From: Bacteroidales bacterium
GTDB taxonomy: Bacteria > Bacteroidota > Bacteroidia > Bacteroidales > JAFGHD01
Reading direction: 5' to 3'
Assembly: GCA_016927695.1 (NCBI GenBank)
Contig: JAFGME010000193.1
Coordinates: forward strand, 1 to 59,543
DNA length: 59,543 nucleotides
Positions 46,531 to 54,949 of this stretch are shown in pieces; position 1 is the first letter of the stretch; each line of letters starts with the position of its first letter. The position numbers and the translations under genes were made by a program. The notes beneath the pieces are model-generated. The model did no database searches. It saw nothing but the letters and a program-made list of their open reading frames with translations, and had not been told where the DNA came from.

Positions 46531-47138
46531 TGAAAACAATCGATGCCAAAGGCAAAATGTGCCCGGTACCATTGATCATGACAAAAAAAGCTTTGTCTGA
46601 AATACAAGATAATGAACTTTTGGAGGTGATCATTGACAATGAAACTTCCGCTAAAAATGTCAGCAGGTTTTGCCAGGATAACGGAATGCAGGTGAAAACC
46701 GAAAGAACAGGGAATATTATCCACCTGGTTGTGTCCAAAACGGGAGTTATTGTGGAAAACATACCGGTAGAAGAGTACTGTGCCCTGGAAGCGCCTCTCT
46801 CTTCAAAAATGGTTATTGCATTTCAACGCAACAAGTTGGGTGACGGCGCTGATGAGCTTGGAATTTTGCTTATGAAGGCATTCATCAACACATTGCCCGA
46901 AATCACTGTCCGGCCCGGATCATTGGTTTTTCTTAATTCCGGGGTGTTTCTGACCCTCAGGGATTCGCCTGTGCTGGATGCCCTGAAAACACTTGAACAG
47001 AATCACAGCGAAATACTTGTATGTGGTACATGCCTCGATTATTACGCGAAAAAGGAGGAACTCGCAGTAGGTACAGTCTCAAACATGTTTGATATTCTGG
47101 AGCGCCTCAGTAAGGCAGGTCATATTGTTTATCCATGA
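46530..47138 (+). CDS. yedF: Selenium-metabolism protein YedF (TusA-like plus DsrE-like)
   Basis: 202 residues starting in the overlap TAATG. The N-terminal TusA-like domain (1-75) has IDAKGKMCPVPLIMTKKAL with the active CPxP cysteine (Cys11). The C-terminal DsrE-like domain (about 95-200) has VFLNSGVFLT and LVCGTCLDYY, the CG(T)CLxYY motif found in selenium-associated YedF proteins. It probably carries persulfide or perselenide between the desulfurase and SelD. Exact chemistry is not established. Confidence 0.92.
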   Translation: MKTIDAKGKMCPVPLIMTKKALSEIQDNELLEVIIDNETSAKNVSRFCQDNGMQVKTERTGNIIHLVVSKTGVIVENIPVEEYCALEAPLSSKMVIAFQRNKLGDGADELGILLMKAFINTLPEITVRPGSLVFLNSGVFLTLRDSPVLDALKTLEQNHSEILVCGTCLDYYAKKEELAVGTVSNMFDILERLSKAGHIVYP

Positions 47139-47163
47139 AATAATACACATGCAGTGTAACGCG

Positions 47164-47394
47164 ATGAGGTACATTATCCTGATATTCGACTCCACGCACA
47201 GGGTGCTTCTGGCTGAAAAAGTATTGCTGAAACAAGCCGTAAAATTTGACATCATTCAAACTCCGAAGGAGATATCCTCTTCATGCGGCATGTCAGTCCG
47301 GCTTGATCCGGAATTGACTGATCCCGTGAAAGCAATAACCTTGCTTAAGGCGCATAAAATAGAATGTATGGTATTTGAAAAAGACAGGAAATGA
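47164..47394 (+). CDS. DUF3343 putative Se/S carrier-like protein
   Basis: 76 residues from the ATG at 47164 (MRYIILIFDSTHRVLLAEKVL); an ATG at 47149 adds five residues. The FDSTH...AE..L.....F..IQTP.EISSSCGMSVR pattern is that of DUF3343, small proteins regularly found between yedF and selD in anaerobes. The single Cys in SSCGMS is the likely reactive residue. Its 3' end overlaps selD by 4 nt (ATGA). Function is inferred from neighbourhood only. Confidence 0.88.
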   Translation: MRYIILIFDSTHRVLLAEKVLLKQAVKFDIIQTPKEISSSCGMSVRLDPELTDPVKAITLLKAHKIECMVFEKDRK

Positions 47395-48428
47395 AAACTT
47401 TTGATCTTTTAAGCGCCGTTGAATATGGCGGCTGTTCGGCAAAACTGGCTGCCAGGGAGTTAAGTTTGGCCCTGGAGGGATTGCCTAAAGCATCCAACAA
47501 AAATGTGTTGGTAGATATTGAAACCCACGATGACGCAGGGGTGTATAGAATAAGTGATGATCTGGCGCTGATCCAGACCACCGACTTTTTCCCTCCGGTT
47601 TGCTCTGACCCTTACGAGTTCGGGCAGATCGCCGCTGCAAACGCACTCAGTGATGTGTATGCTATGGGAGGAGAAGTGATGACGGCCCTGAATATCGTAG
47701 CATTTCCGGCCACTTATCCCCTCGAAGTGCTGAAAGAAATCCTGAAAGGAGGCATTGACAAAGTAATAGAATCCGGCGGTGTAATGATCGGGGGACATAC
47801 GATTGTGGATGCTGTACCCAAATACGGGTTGGCGGTAACAGGTTCGGTTCATCCGGACCGGATCATCACCAATGCTGCGGCAAAGCCCGGAGACAACCTC
47901 ATACTTACCAAACCTGTCGGCGCCGGCGTGATTATGGCGGCACACCGGATTGGAGAGGCCAGGGACAGCCTGCTCCGTGTGGTGCTCGACAGCATGAAAC
48001 AATTGAATAAAGAAGCGGCTACTGTCATGCAGGAGTTCAATGTGCGATGCGCCACCGACATAACGGGCTATGGTTTGGCGGGACACGCCTTGAAAATGGC
48101 GGTCAGCAGCAATGTCACTCTTCACATTCATGCTTCAGAGGTACCCGCATTTGACACGGCTATCCGCCTGATTGACATGGGATGCATCCCGGGAGCATGT
48201 TTCCGTAACCTCGATTTTACTGATAATCAATGTGTATATTCAGATTCAGTAAGTTACAATCACAAAATGTTATCTCTGGATCCTCAGACTTCGGGGGGAT
48301 TACTGATTTGTTGTTCTGATGTAAACACCATTCGGATGGTTGAGCGGCTGAAGGAAGCCGGTTACCCTCACACAGCAGTAATCGGAAATGTCAGTAACCG
48401 GGGTAAGCATTATATTTCATTTGAATAG
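47391..48428 (+). CDS. selD: Selenide, water dikinase (selenophosphate synthetase)
   Basis: 345 residues, AIRS-type fold. The N-terminal active motif is YGGCSAKL: Cys15 and Lys18 match the catalytic Cys17 and Lys20 of E. coli SelD, while the second Cys of the usual GCGCK is Ala. It is a Cys form, not Sec. Also present: DDLALIQTTDFFPPVCSDPYEFGQIAAANALSDVYAMGG, MIGGHTIVDAVPKYGLAVTG and DITGYGLAGHALKMA. It makes selenophosphate from selenide and ATP for SelA. It is the last gene of the plus-strand sel operon and converges on the transporter gene. Confidence 0.97.
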   Translation: MKTFDLLSAVEYGGCSAKLAARELSLALEGLPKASNKNVLVDIETHDDAGVYRISDDLALIQTTDFFPPVCSDPYEFGQIAAANALSDVYAMGGEVMTALNIVAFPATYPLEVLKEILKGGIDKVIESGGVMIGGHTIVDAVPKYGLAVTGSVHPDRIITNAAAKPGDNLILTKPVGAGVIMAAHRIGEARDSLLRVVLDSMKQLNKEAATVMQEFNVRCATDITGYGLAGHALKMAVSSNVTLHIHASEVPAFDTAIRLIDMGCIPGACFRNLDFTDNQCVYSDSVSYNHKMLSLDPQTSGGLLICCSDVNTIRMVERLKEAGYPHTAVIGNVSNRGKHYISFE

Positions 48429-48444
48429 TTTGAACCATCATTCC

Positions 48445-48480
48445 AAAAAAAAAGTAACCCCGGGGTGCCGGGATTACTTT
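48445..48480. terminator. Terminator between selD and the OFA transporter gene
   Basis: AAAGTAAcCCCGG-GGTG-CCGGGaTTACTTT is a stem of 12 pairs with one mismatch and a 4-nt loop. On the minus strand it is followed by a run of T (A9 on plus), ideal for ending the formate operon. On the plus strand it ends in TTT only, so it may act in both directions. Confidence 0.85.
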
Positions 48481-48515
48481 GATCAGGATTAACCCTGAGC
48501 GGGTATGTTTCTTAA

Positions 48516-49778
48516 TCAATCTGTGATGGGCTTGTTCGTAACAAAAAATGAGAACAACAAACCTATGGCCAATAAAATCGCTCCTGAAATGAAAGAATAG
48601 GTCGAAGCATTTTCTGCAAAATTGTCTTTCATGTAAGCAACGATCTGGGGTCCAAGAAGTCCGCCTGCCGACCATGCGGTAAGGATTGTGCCGTAAACCA
48701 CCGGCATAAGACGCGGAGTGAATACATCGCCGACAAATGAAGGCATGGTGCCGAAGCCTCCGCCGTAGCAAAGCAGAATATAACACACCAAAAGGCCGAA
48801 GAGGTAGGGATTGCCGACAAACAGCAAAATGATGAATATGACGATCTGAGAACCCAGAATCAACCTGAAGGTTTGAACGCGTCCGAGTTTATCGCTCATA
48901 CCTCCCCAGAAGAAACGGCCAATGCCATTAAACAGTGAACTGATGGCAATAAGTGTGGCTCCGATGGATGCCAGTGCAACTGCATCCGTTCCGGGTTTGA
49001 ATTTCGCCCAGATATCCTGCATTAACGGGGACTGGAAGCTGATAAACATAATGCCGGCGGTGACATTGATAAACAGAAGCATCCACATAAAAAAGAATTT
49101 GGATGTCCGGATGGCCTGACCGGCTGTAATCTGCGGTGCGGCAGTCTGTGACGCTTTTGCTACCGGAGGTGTGTAACCTGCGGGAACAAAATTGGCCGGA
49201 GGGAAAACCACAAAATATGCAGAAATCACTCCCAGCACGAGGATTGTAATACCAATGTAGAGAAAGCCACTGATGAGGTTTTGACCGGCAATGTCCATCA
49301 TAATGGGAGCGATCACTTTCGACATCAATAATGCGCCGAATCCGAATCCCATAACCACCATACCGGTCACCAGGCCTTTTTTGTCAGGGAACCATTTTGC
49401 CGCTGAAATCACAGGTGTTACATAGCCAAGTCCTAAACCAATGCCTCCGATAAGGCCGAAGCCGATGATCAATACCGGAATGCTGTGCATTTTAAAAGCC
49501 AATGCAGCAAGCATATAACCGATACCATGCAGACTAACGCCGATCATTGCAAGTTTTTGCGGGCCATATTTGGGGAGGTTGATACCGCCCCAGGCTGCTG
49601 CAAACCCAATAAAAGCGATACTGGCGCTAAATGCCCAGGCGACTGTGGTGTTTGACCACCCGTATTCAGCAACAATGAGCTTCTGAAAGAAACTCCATGA
49701 ATAAATTGTTCCAAGTACAATCATTAAAATTGTACACATGATGGCAATCAGCCAACGGTTTTGTTTGTTTTTTTCCAT
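48516..49778 (-). CDS. OFA-family MFS transporter (oxalate/formate antiporter-like)
   Basis: 420 residues, twelve predicted helices. The start RWLIAIMCTILMIVLGTIYSWSFFQKLIVAEYGWSNTTVAWAFS and the loop FPDKKGLVTGMVVMGFGFGAL are hallmarks of the OFA (oxalate:formate antiporter) group of the major facilitator superfamily. As the last gene of the formate dehydrogenase operon (34 nt after the NuoEF gene), formate or a related small carboxylate is the likely substrate. The family also contains transporters of other organic acids, so this is an inference from context. Confidence 0.85.
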   Translation of the reverse strand: MEKNKQNRWLIAIMCTILMIVLGTIYSWSFFQKLIVAEYGWSNTTVAWAFSASIAFIGFAAAWGGINLPKYGPQKLAMIGVSLHGIGYMLAALAFKMHSIPVLIIGFGLIGGIGLGLGYVTPVISAAKWFPDKKGLVTGMVVMGFGFGALLMSKVIAPIMMDIAGQNLISGFLYIGITILVLGVISAYFVVFPPANFVPAGYTPPVAKASQTAAPQITAGQAIRTSKFFFMWMLLFINVTAGIMFISFQSPLMQDIWAKFKPGTDAVALASIGATLIAISSLFNGIGRFFWGGMSDKLGRVQTFRLILGSQIVIFIILLFVGNPYLFGLLVCYILLCYGGGFGTMPSFVGDVFTPRLMPVVYGTILTAWSAGGLLGPQIVAYMKDNFAENASTYSFISGAILLAIGLLFSFFVTNKPITD

Positions 49779-49812
49779 TTTAGTGTCAATAAATTAAAAC
49801 AATGTTTATTAA

Positions 49813-51540
49813 TTATTTTATCAAAGCCTCAAATTCATTCCGGTATTTTTCAATCATTACTTTCACTGGGTAGGAGTATGCAGTTCCGGTAGGACATAGG
49901 GTGTTTCCTTTAATGTTGTCACAAAACCATATTGCTTTTTCAATATCTCCTTTTTCACCCCTTCCTCCCGCGATCTTTTTAAGCAGTTCGGCTATCATTC
50001 CCGAGCCCAGCCGGCAGGGGGTGCATTGTCCGCAGGATTCATGATTATAAAACTGAATGGTGCGGGCAGCAATATCAGGCATGGAAAACTCTTCTCCGAT
50101 AACCATCACCCCGCCGGAGCCCAACTCGGTGCCAAACTGCGGGCAGGAATAATAATCCATCTTCAATCCGCCATTTTTTTTCAGTTCCTCGGGTTTTAAA
50201 ACAGGCACCGACAAACCCCCGACAATGACTCCTTTGATTTTCCCCTTGTATCCTCCTGCCATTTCAATCAATTCTTCAAACGGTATACCCATCGGGCATT
50301 CGTAAACCCCGGGCTTATTCACGGCGCCTGAAACGCCGAATAATTTAAAGCCGTATCCATCAGGCGAGCCCCATTTTTTAAAGGCTTCAGCTCCGTTTTC
50401 AACAATGTAGGGTACACTTGCCAGTGTCTCAACATTATTCACGATGGTTGGGCATCCGTACAATCCGGCGATGGCAGGAAACGGGGGTTTCATCCGCGGA
50501 AGGCCTCTTTTGCCTTCAAGTGATTCGATCAGGGCGGTTTCTTCACCGCAGATGTAAGAACCGGCGCCCTGATGAACAAGGATGTCAAGATCTTTCAACT
50601 GACCATCGGCTTTGGCTTCCTCAATGGCTTGCTCCAATATCCCGGCAATCCAGCTGAATTCACCTCTGATATAAATAAAAGCCTGTTTTGATCCCAACGC
50701 TAGAGCGGCAATTGCCATCCCTTCGACCAGAAGATGTGGGTCGTATGCCAGAATTTGCCTGTCTTTAAAGGTTCCCGGTTCGCCTTCATCGGCATTGCAG
50801 ATCAAATACACCGGCTTTCCACTTTCTTTAGGAATGAATCCCCATTTGGCTCCGGTGGGAAACCCGGCGCCGCCACGACCTCTCAGTTGAGATTCCCTTA
50901 CTTCATGGGTAATCTCCTCAGGTTTCATTTTGCGTGCTTTTTCAAGGGCTGTATAACCGCCGCGCTGTTTATAAACGCTTATTGATCTGGCATTTTCAAC
51001 ACCTCTGTTTTTTAGTAATACATTGCATTTCGTGCCCCAGTTGTATTCCACCGGCAATTCGGGCATTACACCCTTGCGTAATGAGTCAATAAGCATGTCA
51101 ACTTTTTCTTTGGTCATTAACTCATAGTAAACATCGTTTACCTGAATAACAGGGCAGGTGCCGCATGAAGCAAGGCATTCCACCTTTGAGAGAGTGAATA
51201 ATCCGTCGGCAGTGGTTTCGCCGTTTTTAATGCCCAGCTTCGCACTCAGATAATTATAGATTTCAACTGCCCCCATCAGCGTGGCAGGAATATTGGTATC
51301 CACCTGAAGGTGGTATTTCCCGACATGCCTGCTAATATTGAACATGGAATAATATGTAGCCACCCCAAAGGCCCTGGAATCTGATACGCCAATGATTCGG
51401 GCTACTTCATTGACCAGTTCTTTGGTCAGATTGTTATCGTATGCTTTTTGCACCAACGTTAGCGCAGGCAGCAGGGCAGATTCCTTTTTAGGATATCTGT
51501 TCATCAGTCCATGAATCGAATTTATAAGTTCAACTTGCAT
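49813..51540 (-). CDS. NuoE-NuoF fusion: NADH/FMN electron-transfer subunit of formate dehydrogenase
   Basis: 575 residues. Residues 1-160 are a NuoE-like thioredoxin fold. The second Cys pair is present (ECLASCGTC; C122, C126, plus C129), but the first pair is replaced by Asp81 and Ala86 (QVDTNIPATLMGA instead of CxxxxC), so the N1a-type [2Fe-2S] cluster is probably missing or differently ligated. Residues about 165-575 are NuoF: GRGGAGFPTGAKWGF (FMN), CNADEGEPGTFKDR (NADH), GAGSYICGEETALIESLEG, and ESCGQCTPCRLG plus TLCPTG for the N3 [4Fe-4S] cluster. It would pass electrons from the FdhA chain to NAD+. It lies 20 nt after fdhA. Confidence 0.92.
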   Translation of the reverse strand: MQVELINSIHGLMNRYPKKESALLPALTLVQKAYDNNLTKELVNEVARIIGVSDSRAFGVATYYSMFNISRHVGKYHLQVDTNIPATLMGAVEIYNYLSAKLGIKNGETTADGLFTLSKVECLASCGTCPVIQVNDVYYELMTKEKVDMLIDSLRKGVMPELPVEYNWGTKCNVLLKNRGVENARSISVYKQRGGYTALEKARKMKPEEITHEVRESQLRGRGGAGFPTGAKWGFIPKESGKPVYLICNADEGEPGTFKDRQILAYDPHLLVEGMAIAALALGSKQAFIYIRGEFSWIAGILEQAIEEAKADGQLKDLDILVHQGAGSYICGEETALIESLEGKRGLPRMKPPFPAIAGLYGCPTIVNNVETLASVPYIVENGAEAFKKWGSPDGYGFKLFGVSGAVNKPGVYECPMGIPFEELIEMAGGYKGKIKGVIVGGLSVPVLKPEELKKNGGLKMDYYSCPQFGTELGSGGVMVIGEEFSMPDIAARTIQFYNHESCGQCTPCRLGSGMIAELLKKIAGGRGEKGDIEKAIWFCDNIKGNTLCPTGTAYSYPVKVMIEKYRNEFEALIK

Positions 51541-51560
51541 AAAATCATTGATTTTTCAAA

Positions 51561-54284
51561 TTAACAACAACCGTTGATTTTTTCCACTTTAACGGCACAA
51601 ACTTTATATTCCGGAATTTTGGCCACAGGATCAAGTGCATCATTGGTCAGTACATTGGCTGCTGCTTCTGCAAAATGGAAAGGAATAAATACAATGCCTT
51701 TCATCACTCTTGCCGTAACTTCAGCCGTAATTTCTATCGACCCTCTCCGCGATGTAACTTTCACCTTTTCACCATTTCTGATATTCATCCTTTCTGCATC
51801 CTCGATATTGATTTCAACGGTTCCATGAGGTTTTATTCCGTCAAGAACTTTTGCCCTTCTTGTCATTGACCCGGTATGATAATGTTGCAGCAATCTGCCT
51901 GTGGTAAGCACGATGGGATACTCGTCATCCGTTTCTTCAGCAGGTGGAATATAGGTTAAGGGAACCAGCAATCCTTTACCGCGTGCGAACTTCCCGACAT
52001 GAAGAACAGGTGTTCCCGGGTGATCTTCGGACGGGCAGGGCCATCTTAAACCACATCCCTTCTCAAGCCTGTCGTAAGTGATTCCTTTATAAGAAGGGGT
52101 GAGTTTTCTTATCTCCTCAAATAAATCTTCAGGTGTAGCCGGGAAATTACTGGCGCCTAAGCGTTGGGCTATTTCTGCAATGATTTCGTAATCCTGTTTT
52201 GCTCCGGCAGGGCCTTGCAGGGCTTTTTTTGAGAGCTGAACGCGCCTCTCGGTGTTCACAAAAGTTCCTGTTTTTTCGGCGGATGCCTTTGCCGGCAATA
52301 CAACATCGGCAATTTGTGCCGTTTCTGTCAGGAAGATATCCTGAACCACCATGAAATCCAGTTTGGCAAATTGTTCGGCTGCATGATGGAGGTTCGGATC
52401 GGATATCATCGGGTTTTCACCCATGATGTAAATGGCTTTAATGCTTTCGCCTGCATTGTTAACCATGGTGGTTACCGTCTGACCGACCTTATCGTCCATT
52501 TCTTCGAATCTGATTCCCCATGCTTCGGCAAACTTCTTACGGTTATCTTCAACGGTTACCGGCTGATAACCCGTGAATACATTCGGAAGCGCTCCCATAT
52601 CACAGGCGCCCTGCACATTGTTTTGCCCGCGGAGCGGGTTAACACCTGTTCCTTCGAGACCATAGTTACCTGTAACCATGGCCAGGTTGGAGCATGCTTT
52701 AACATTGTCAACCCCGGAGGTATGCTGGGTGATGCCCATGGCATAGAATATGGCTCCCCGTCCTGATGTGGCATAAAGTTTAGCCGCCATGTACAGCTGT
52801 TCCTTCGGAATGCCGCTTAATTCTTCAACTTTTTCAGGTGTGAAGAATTCCAGGCTCTTGCTGTATTCTTCCCATCCTTCGCATCTTTCCTCAATAAATT
52901 CCTTGTTCTGCCAGTTTTCTTTCACTATGATGTGCTGCATTCCCATAAGCAGGGCAGTGTCTGAGCCCGGTTTTTGTGTCATGTGGACATCCGCTATTTT
53001 TGCTAATCCGGTTTCCCGTGGATCGGCAACTATCAGTTTTACCCCTTTTTCCTTCACTGCTTTTTTGATCATCCCGCCAAAAACCGGGTGATTCCAGGTA
53101 GTGTTGGTTCCAATAATTAAAATCACATCGGATTTTTCGGTTTCCTGCATGCTGTTTGTCATAGCACCTGAACCTAACGTGGCTGCCAGTCCCGCAACCG
53201 TTGATGAATGTCAAAGTCGGGCGCAGTGGTCCACATTGTTGGTTCCGATTGTCCCCCTGGCCAATCGCATTAAGGCATAATTATCTTCATTTGAAGCTCT
53301 GGCAGAGGTGAAAAAGCCAATGGATCCGGGTCCGTATTCGGCTTTGATCCGACCCAGCTTTTCGGCAACGAGGCTGAGCGCTTCATCCCAGGTGGCTTCC
53401 TCAAGTTGCCCGTTCTTTCTGATCAGAGGTGTGTTTAACCTGTCATCACGGTTAAGGAAATCCATTCCAAAACGACCCTTTACACATAGCATCCCTTTGT
53501 TGGTTTGTTTTTCCCAGTTTTCCTCTGTTCCCATGGAGTAAACCCACTTGTTGTCTTTAATATACAAGTCGATCGAGCATCCTACGCCGCAATAGGAACA
53601 AATGGTTGTTTTTTTCTCCAGTTCCCAGTACTGACCCACCCCTTTGGCATTTTTGAATGTCAATGCGCCCACAGGGCAAACCTGTACACATTCACCGCAC
53701 TGAACACAGCTTGAATCACCCATCGGCCTGTCGTCATCGCATATTACGCGCATATCGCCTGAGCGCCATCCGAAGTCAAGTACTTCGTGCATCACGTTAT
53801 GGTTGCATGCAGCAATACATCTGCCGCATTGAATGCACTTGTTGGCATCACGGATAATGCCTTCAGATGAAACATCTAATGCGATGGTTTCATGCTGCAC
53901 CGGGAAATGAGGCCTTTCAATACCGCAATGATAGGCCATATTCTGAAGCTCACAGTGCCCGTTCCGTTCACAGGCAATGCAGTTGTGCTCCCCATTCGCA
54001 AGGTGCAGTTCAACGATCATCTTTCGTACCTCAAGGATCTGTTGTGTATTGGTCTTTATAACCATACCTGCTTTGGCTTCCAGGGCGCAACTCTCTTTTA
54101 GTCCGCGGAGACCCTCCACTTCCACCAGACATGCCCGGCACTTTCCGGCTTTGCCAGTTCTGGGATGATAGCAAAGGGTAGGTATATAGATGTTGTTTTC
54201 ACGGGCAACATCCAACACCGTTTTACCGGCAGTAGTTTCATAAACCTTGCCGTCAATGGTAAACTTTATTGTGTTATTTTCCAT
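51561..54284 (-). CDS. NAD-linked formate dehydrogenase catalytic subunit, selenoprotein (UGA = Sec)
   Basis: One 907-residue protein; the two track ORFs (53211-54284, 51561-53162) are joined by an in-frame UGA at 53213-53211. Residues 1-80 bind a [2Fe-2S] cluster (C38, C49, C52, C66). HNCIACERNGHC is the NuoG-type His/Cys cluster. CIQCGRCIAAC and CVQCGECVQVCPVG hold two [4Fe-4S] clusters. CSYCGVGC...GMLCVKGRFG starts the molybdopterin domain. Sec358 sits in [27 protein letters not shown], the exact active-site context of Sec formate dehydrogenases. There is no signal peptide, so it is cytoplasmic. It oxidises formate to CO2 at Mo-bisMGD. The start is 21 nt after the zinc-ribbon gene. Confidence 0.95.
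53176..53202 (-). promoter_or_regulatory. Bacterial SECIS hairpin in the formate dehydrogenase reading frame
   Basis: Immediately after the UGA the minus strand reads AACG-GUUGC-GGGACUG-GCAGC-CA-CGUU: 9 bp with a 2-nt bulge and a 7-nt loop, the loop beginning 17 nt after the UGA. The apical part GGUUGC-loop-GCAGCC is close to the E. coli fdhF SECIS (GGUUGCAGGUCUGCACC). This is the SelB binding site. Confidence 0.85.
53211..53213 (-). other. In-frame UGA selenocysteine codon
   Basis: TGA on the minus strand (TCA on plus) inside GAC CAC TGC GCC CGA CTT TGA CAT TCA TCA. The reading frame is open on both sides and homologous to formate dehydrogenase throughout, and tRNA-Sec, selA, selB and selD are in the window. 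Confidence 0.95.
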
Positions 54285-54305
54285 CTTGTATAATTATTGC
54301 ATTGT

Positions 54306-54713
54306 CTATAAGTTTTCATATTTCTCCTGAAATAATCGAAGGGCTACATTTACATCCTCAAAAACCAGGTAATGGTTATGACATCCTTTTCTCGAACAGA
54401 TATTCACTTTTCCCCCTGCTGTTAAATTGAAACCTATCATTGGTGCGTTGCATACCTTACATAATATATCACGGACCAAAGTGTGGCTGCAATGCGGGCA
54501 AAAGACCTCCACAACCTCTTTTTCCCTGATCTCGATGGAACTTTCATGGTTAAAACAATCATAAATCGGACAAAGCCACAATGTGCCCAGTTCTCTTGGG
54601 GTTTTAACATCCACCTTAATGGCCGGCTTGCCATTGATCTGATAACTGTTATCAATAAAAATGTGTCCGCAATGGGGACACTTCACAGACAAAGTAACAC
54701 GATGAGTCATCAT
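54306..54713 (-). CDS. Small multi-zinc-ribbon protein heading the formate operon
   Basis: 135 residues, not assigned to a named family. It has five Cys pairs: CPHCGH (about 12), CPIYDC (about 48), CPHCSH (about 72), CKVCNAP (about 87) and CSRKGCHNH (about 106), compatible with two or three zinc ribbons or iron-sulfur sites. No DNA-binding helix or membrane segment is evident. It is the first gene of the operon, 21 nt before fdhA. A role as maturation factor, metal/sulfur carrier or regulator is possible but unproven. Confidence 0.7.
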   Translation of the reverse strand: MMTHRVTLSVKCPHCGHIFIDNSYQINGKPAIKVDVKTPRELGTLWLCPIYDCFNHESSIEIREKEVVEVFCPHCSHTLVRDILCKVCNAPMIGFNLTAGGKVNICSRKGCHNHYLVFEDVNVALRLFQEKYENL

Positions 54714-54764
54714 TTCCTGTTTTTATAATTTAACAACAACATATATAAAAAATAACATTATTAG

Positions 54765-54775
54765 ATAACTGTTAT
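54765..54775. promoter_or_regulatory. Short palindrome upstream of the formate operon
   Basis: ATAAC-T-GTTAT is a perfect 11-bp palindrome inside AATAACATTATTAGATAACTGTTATT, in the AT-rich 236-nt spacer between nrfH and the zinc-ribbon gene. It could be an operator for a redox or formate regulator. A near -7 box (TATATTCG, 54839-54846 minus) lies upstream. The rest of the spacer shows no gene. Confidence 0.3.
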
Positions 54776-54949
54776 TGAATTAACACTATAAAAGTAGAAT
54801 GATAATTTTAACCTGCAAGTTTTTTATAAAATTTAGAACGAATATAAACAAATGACTGACTTAAACGCCTTTATTTACTTAGGTTTGGCGGGGAAAAAGG
54901 ATTGCAGATAAACAGTCAGTGTAATATGGAACAAACTTTCTTAAAGGTG

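Noticed and set aside
53211-54284. A complete, separate 357-residue iron-sulfur protein ending at 53211
   Set aside because: The stop is UGA in the conserved Sec position, the frame continues with homologous sequence, and a SECIS hairpin follows; it is part of the formate dehydrogenase.
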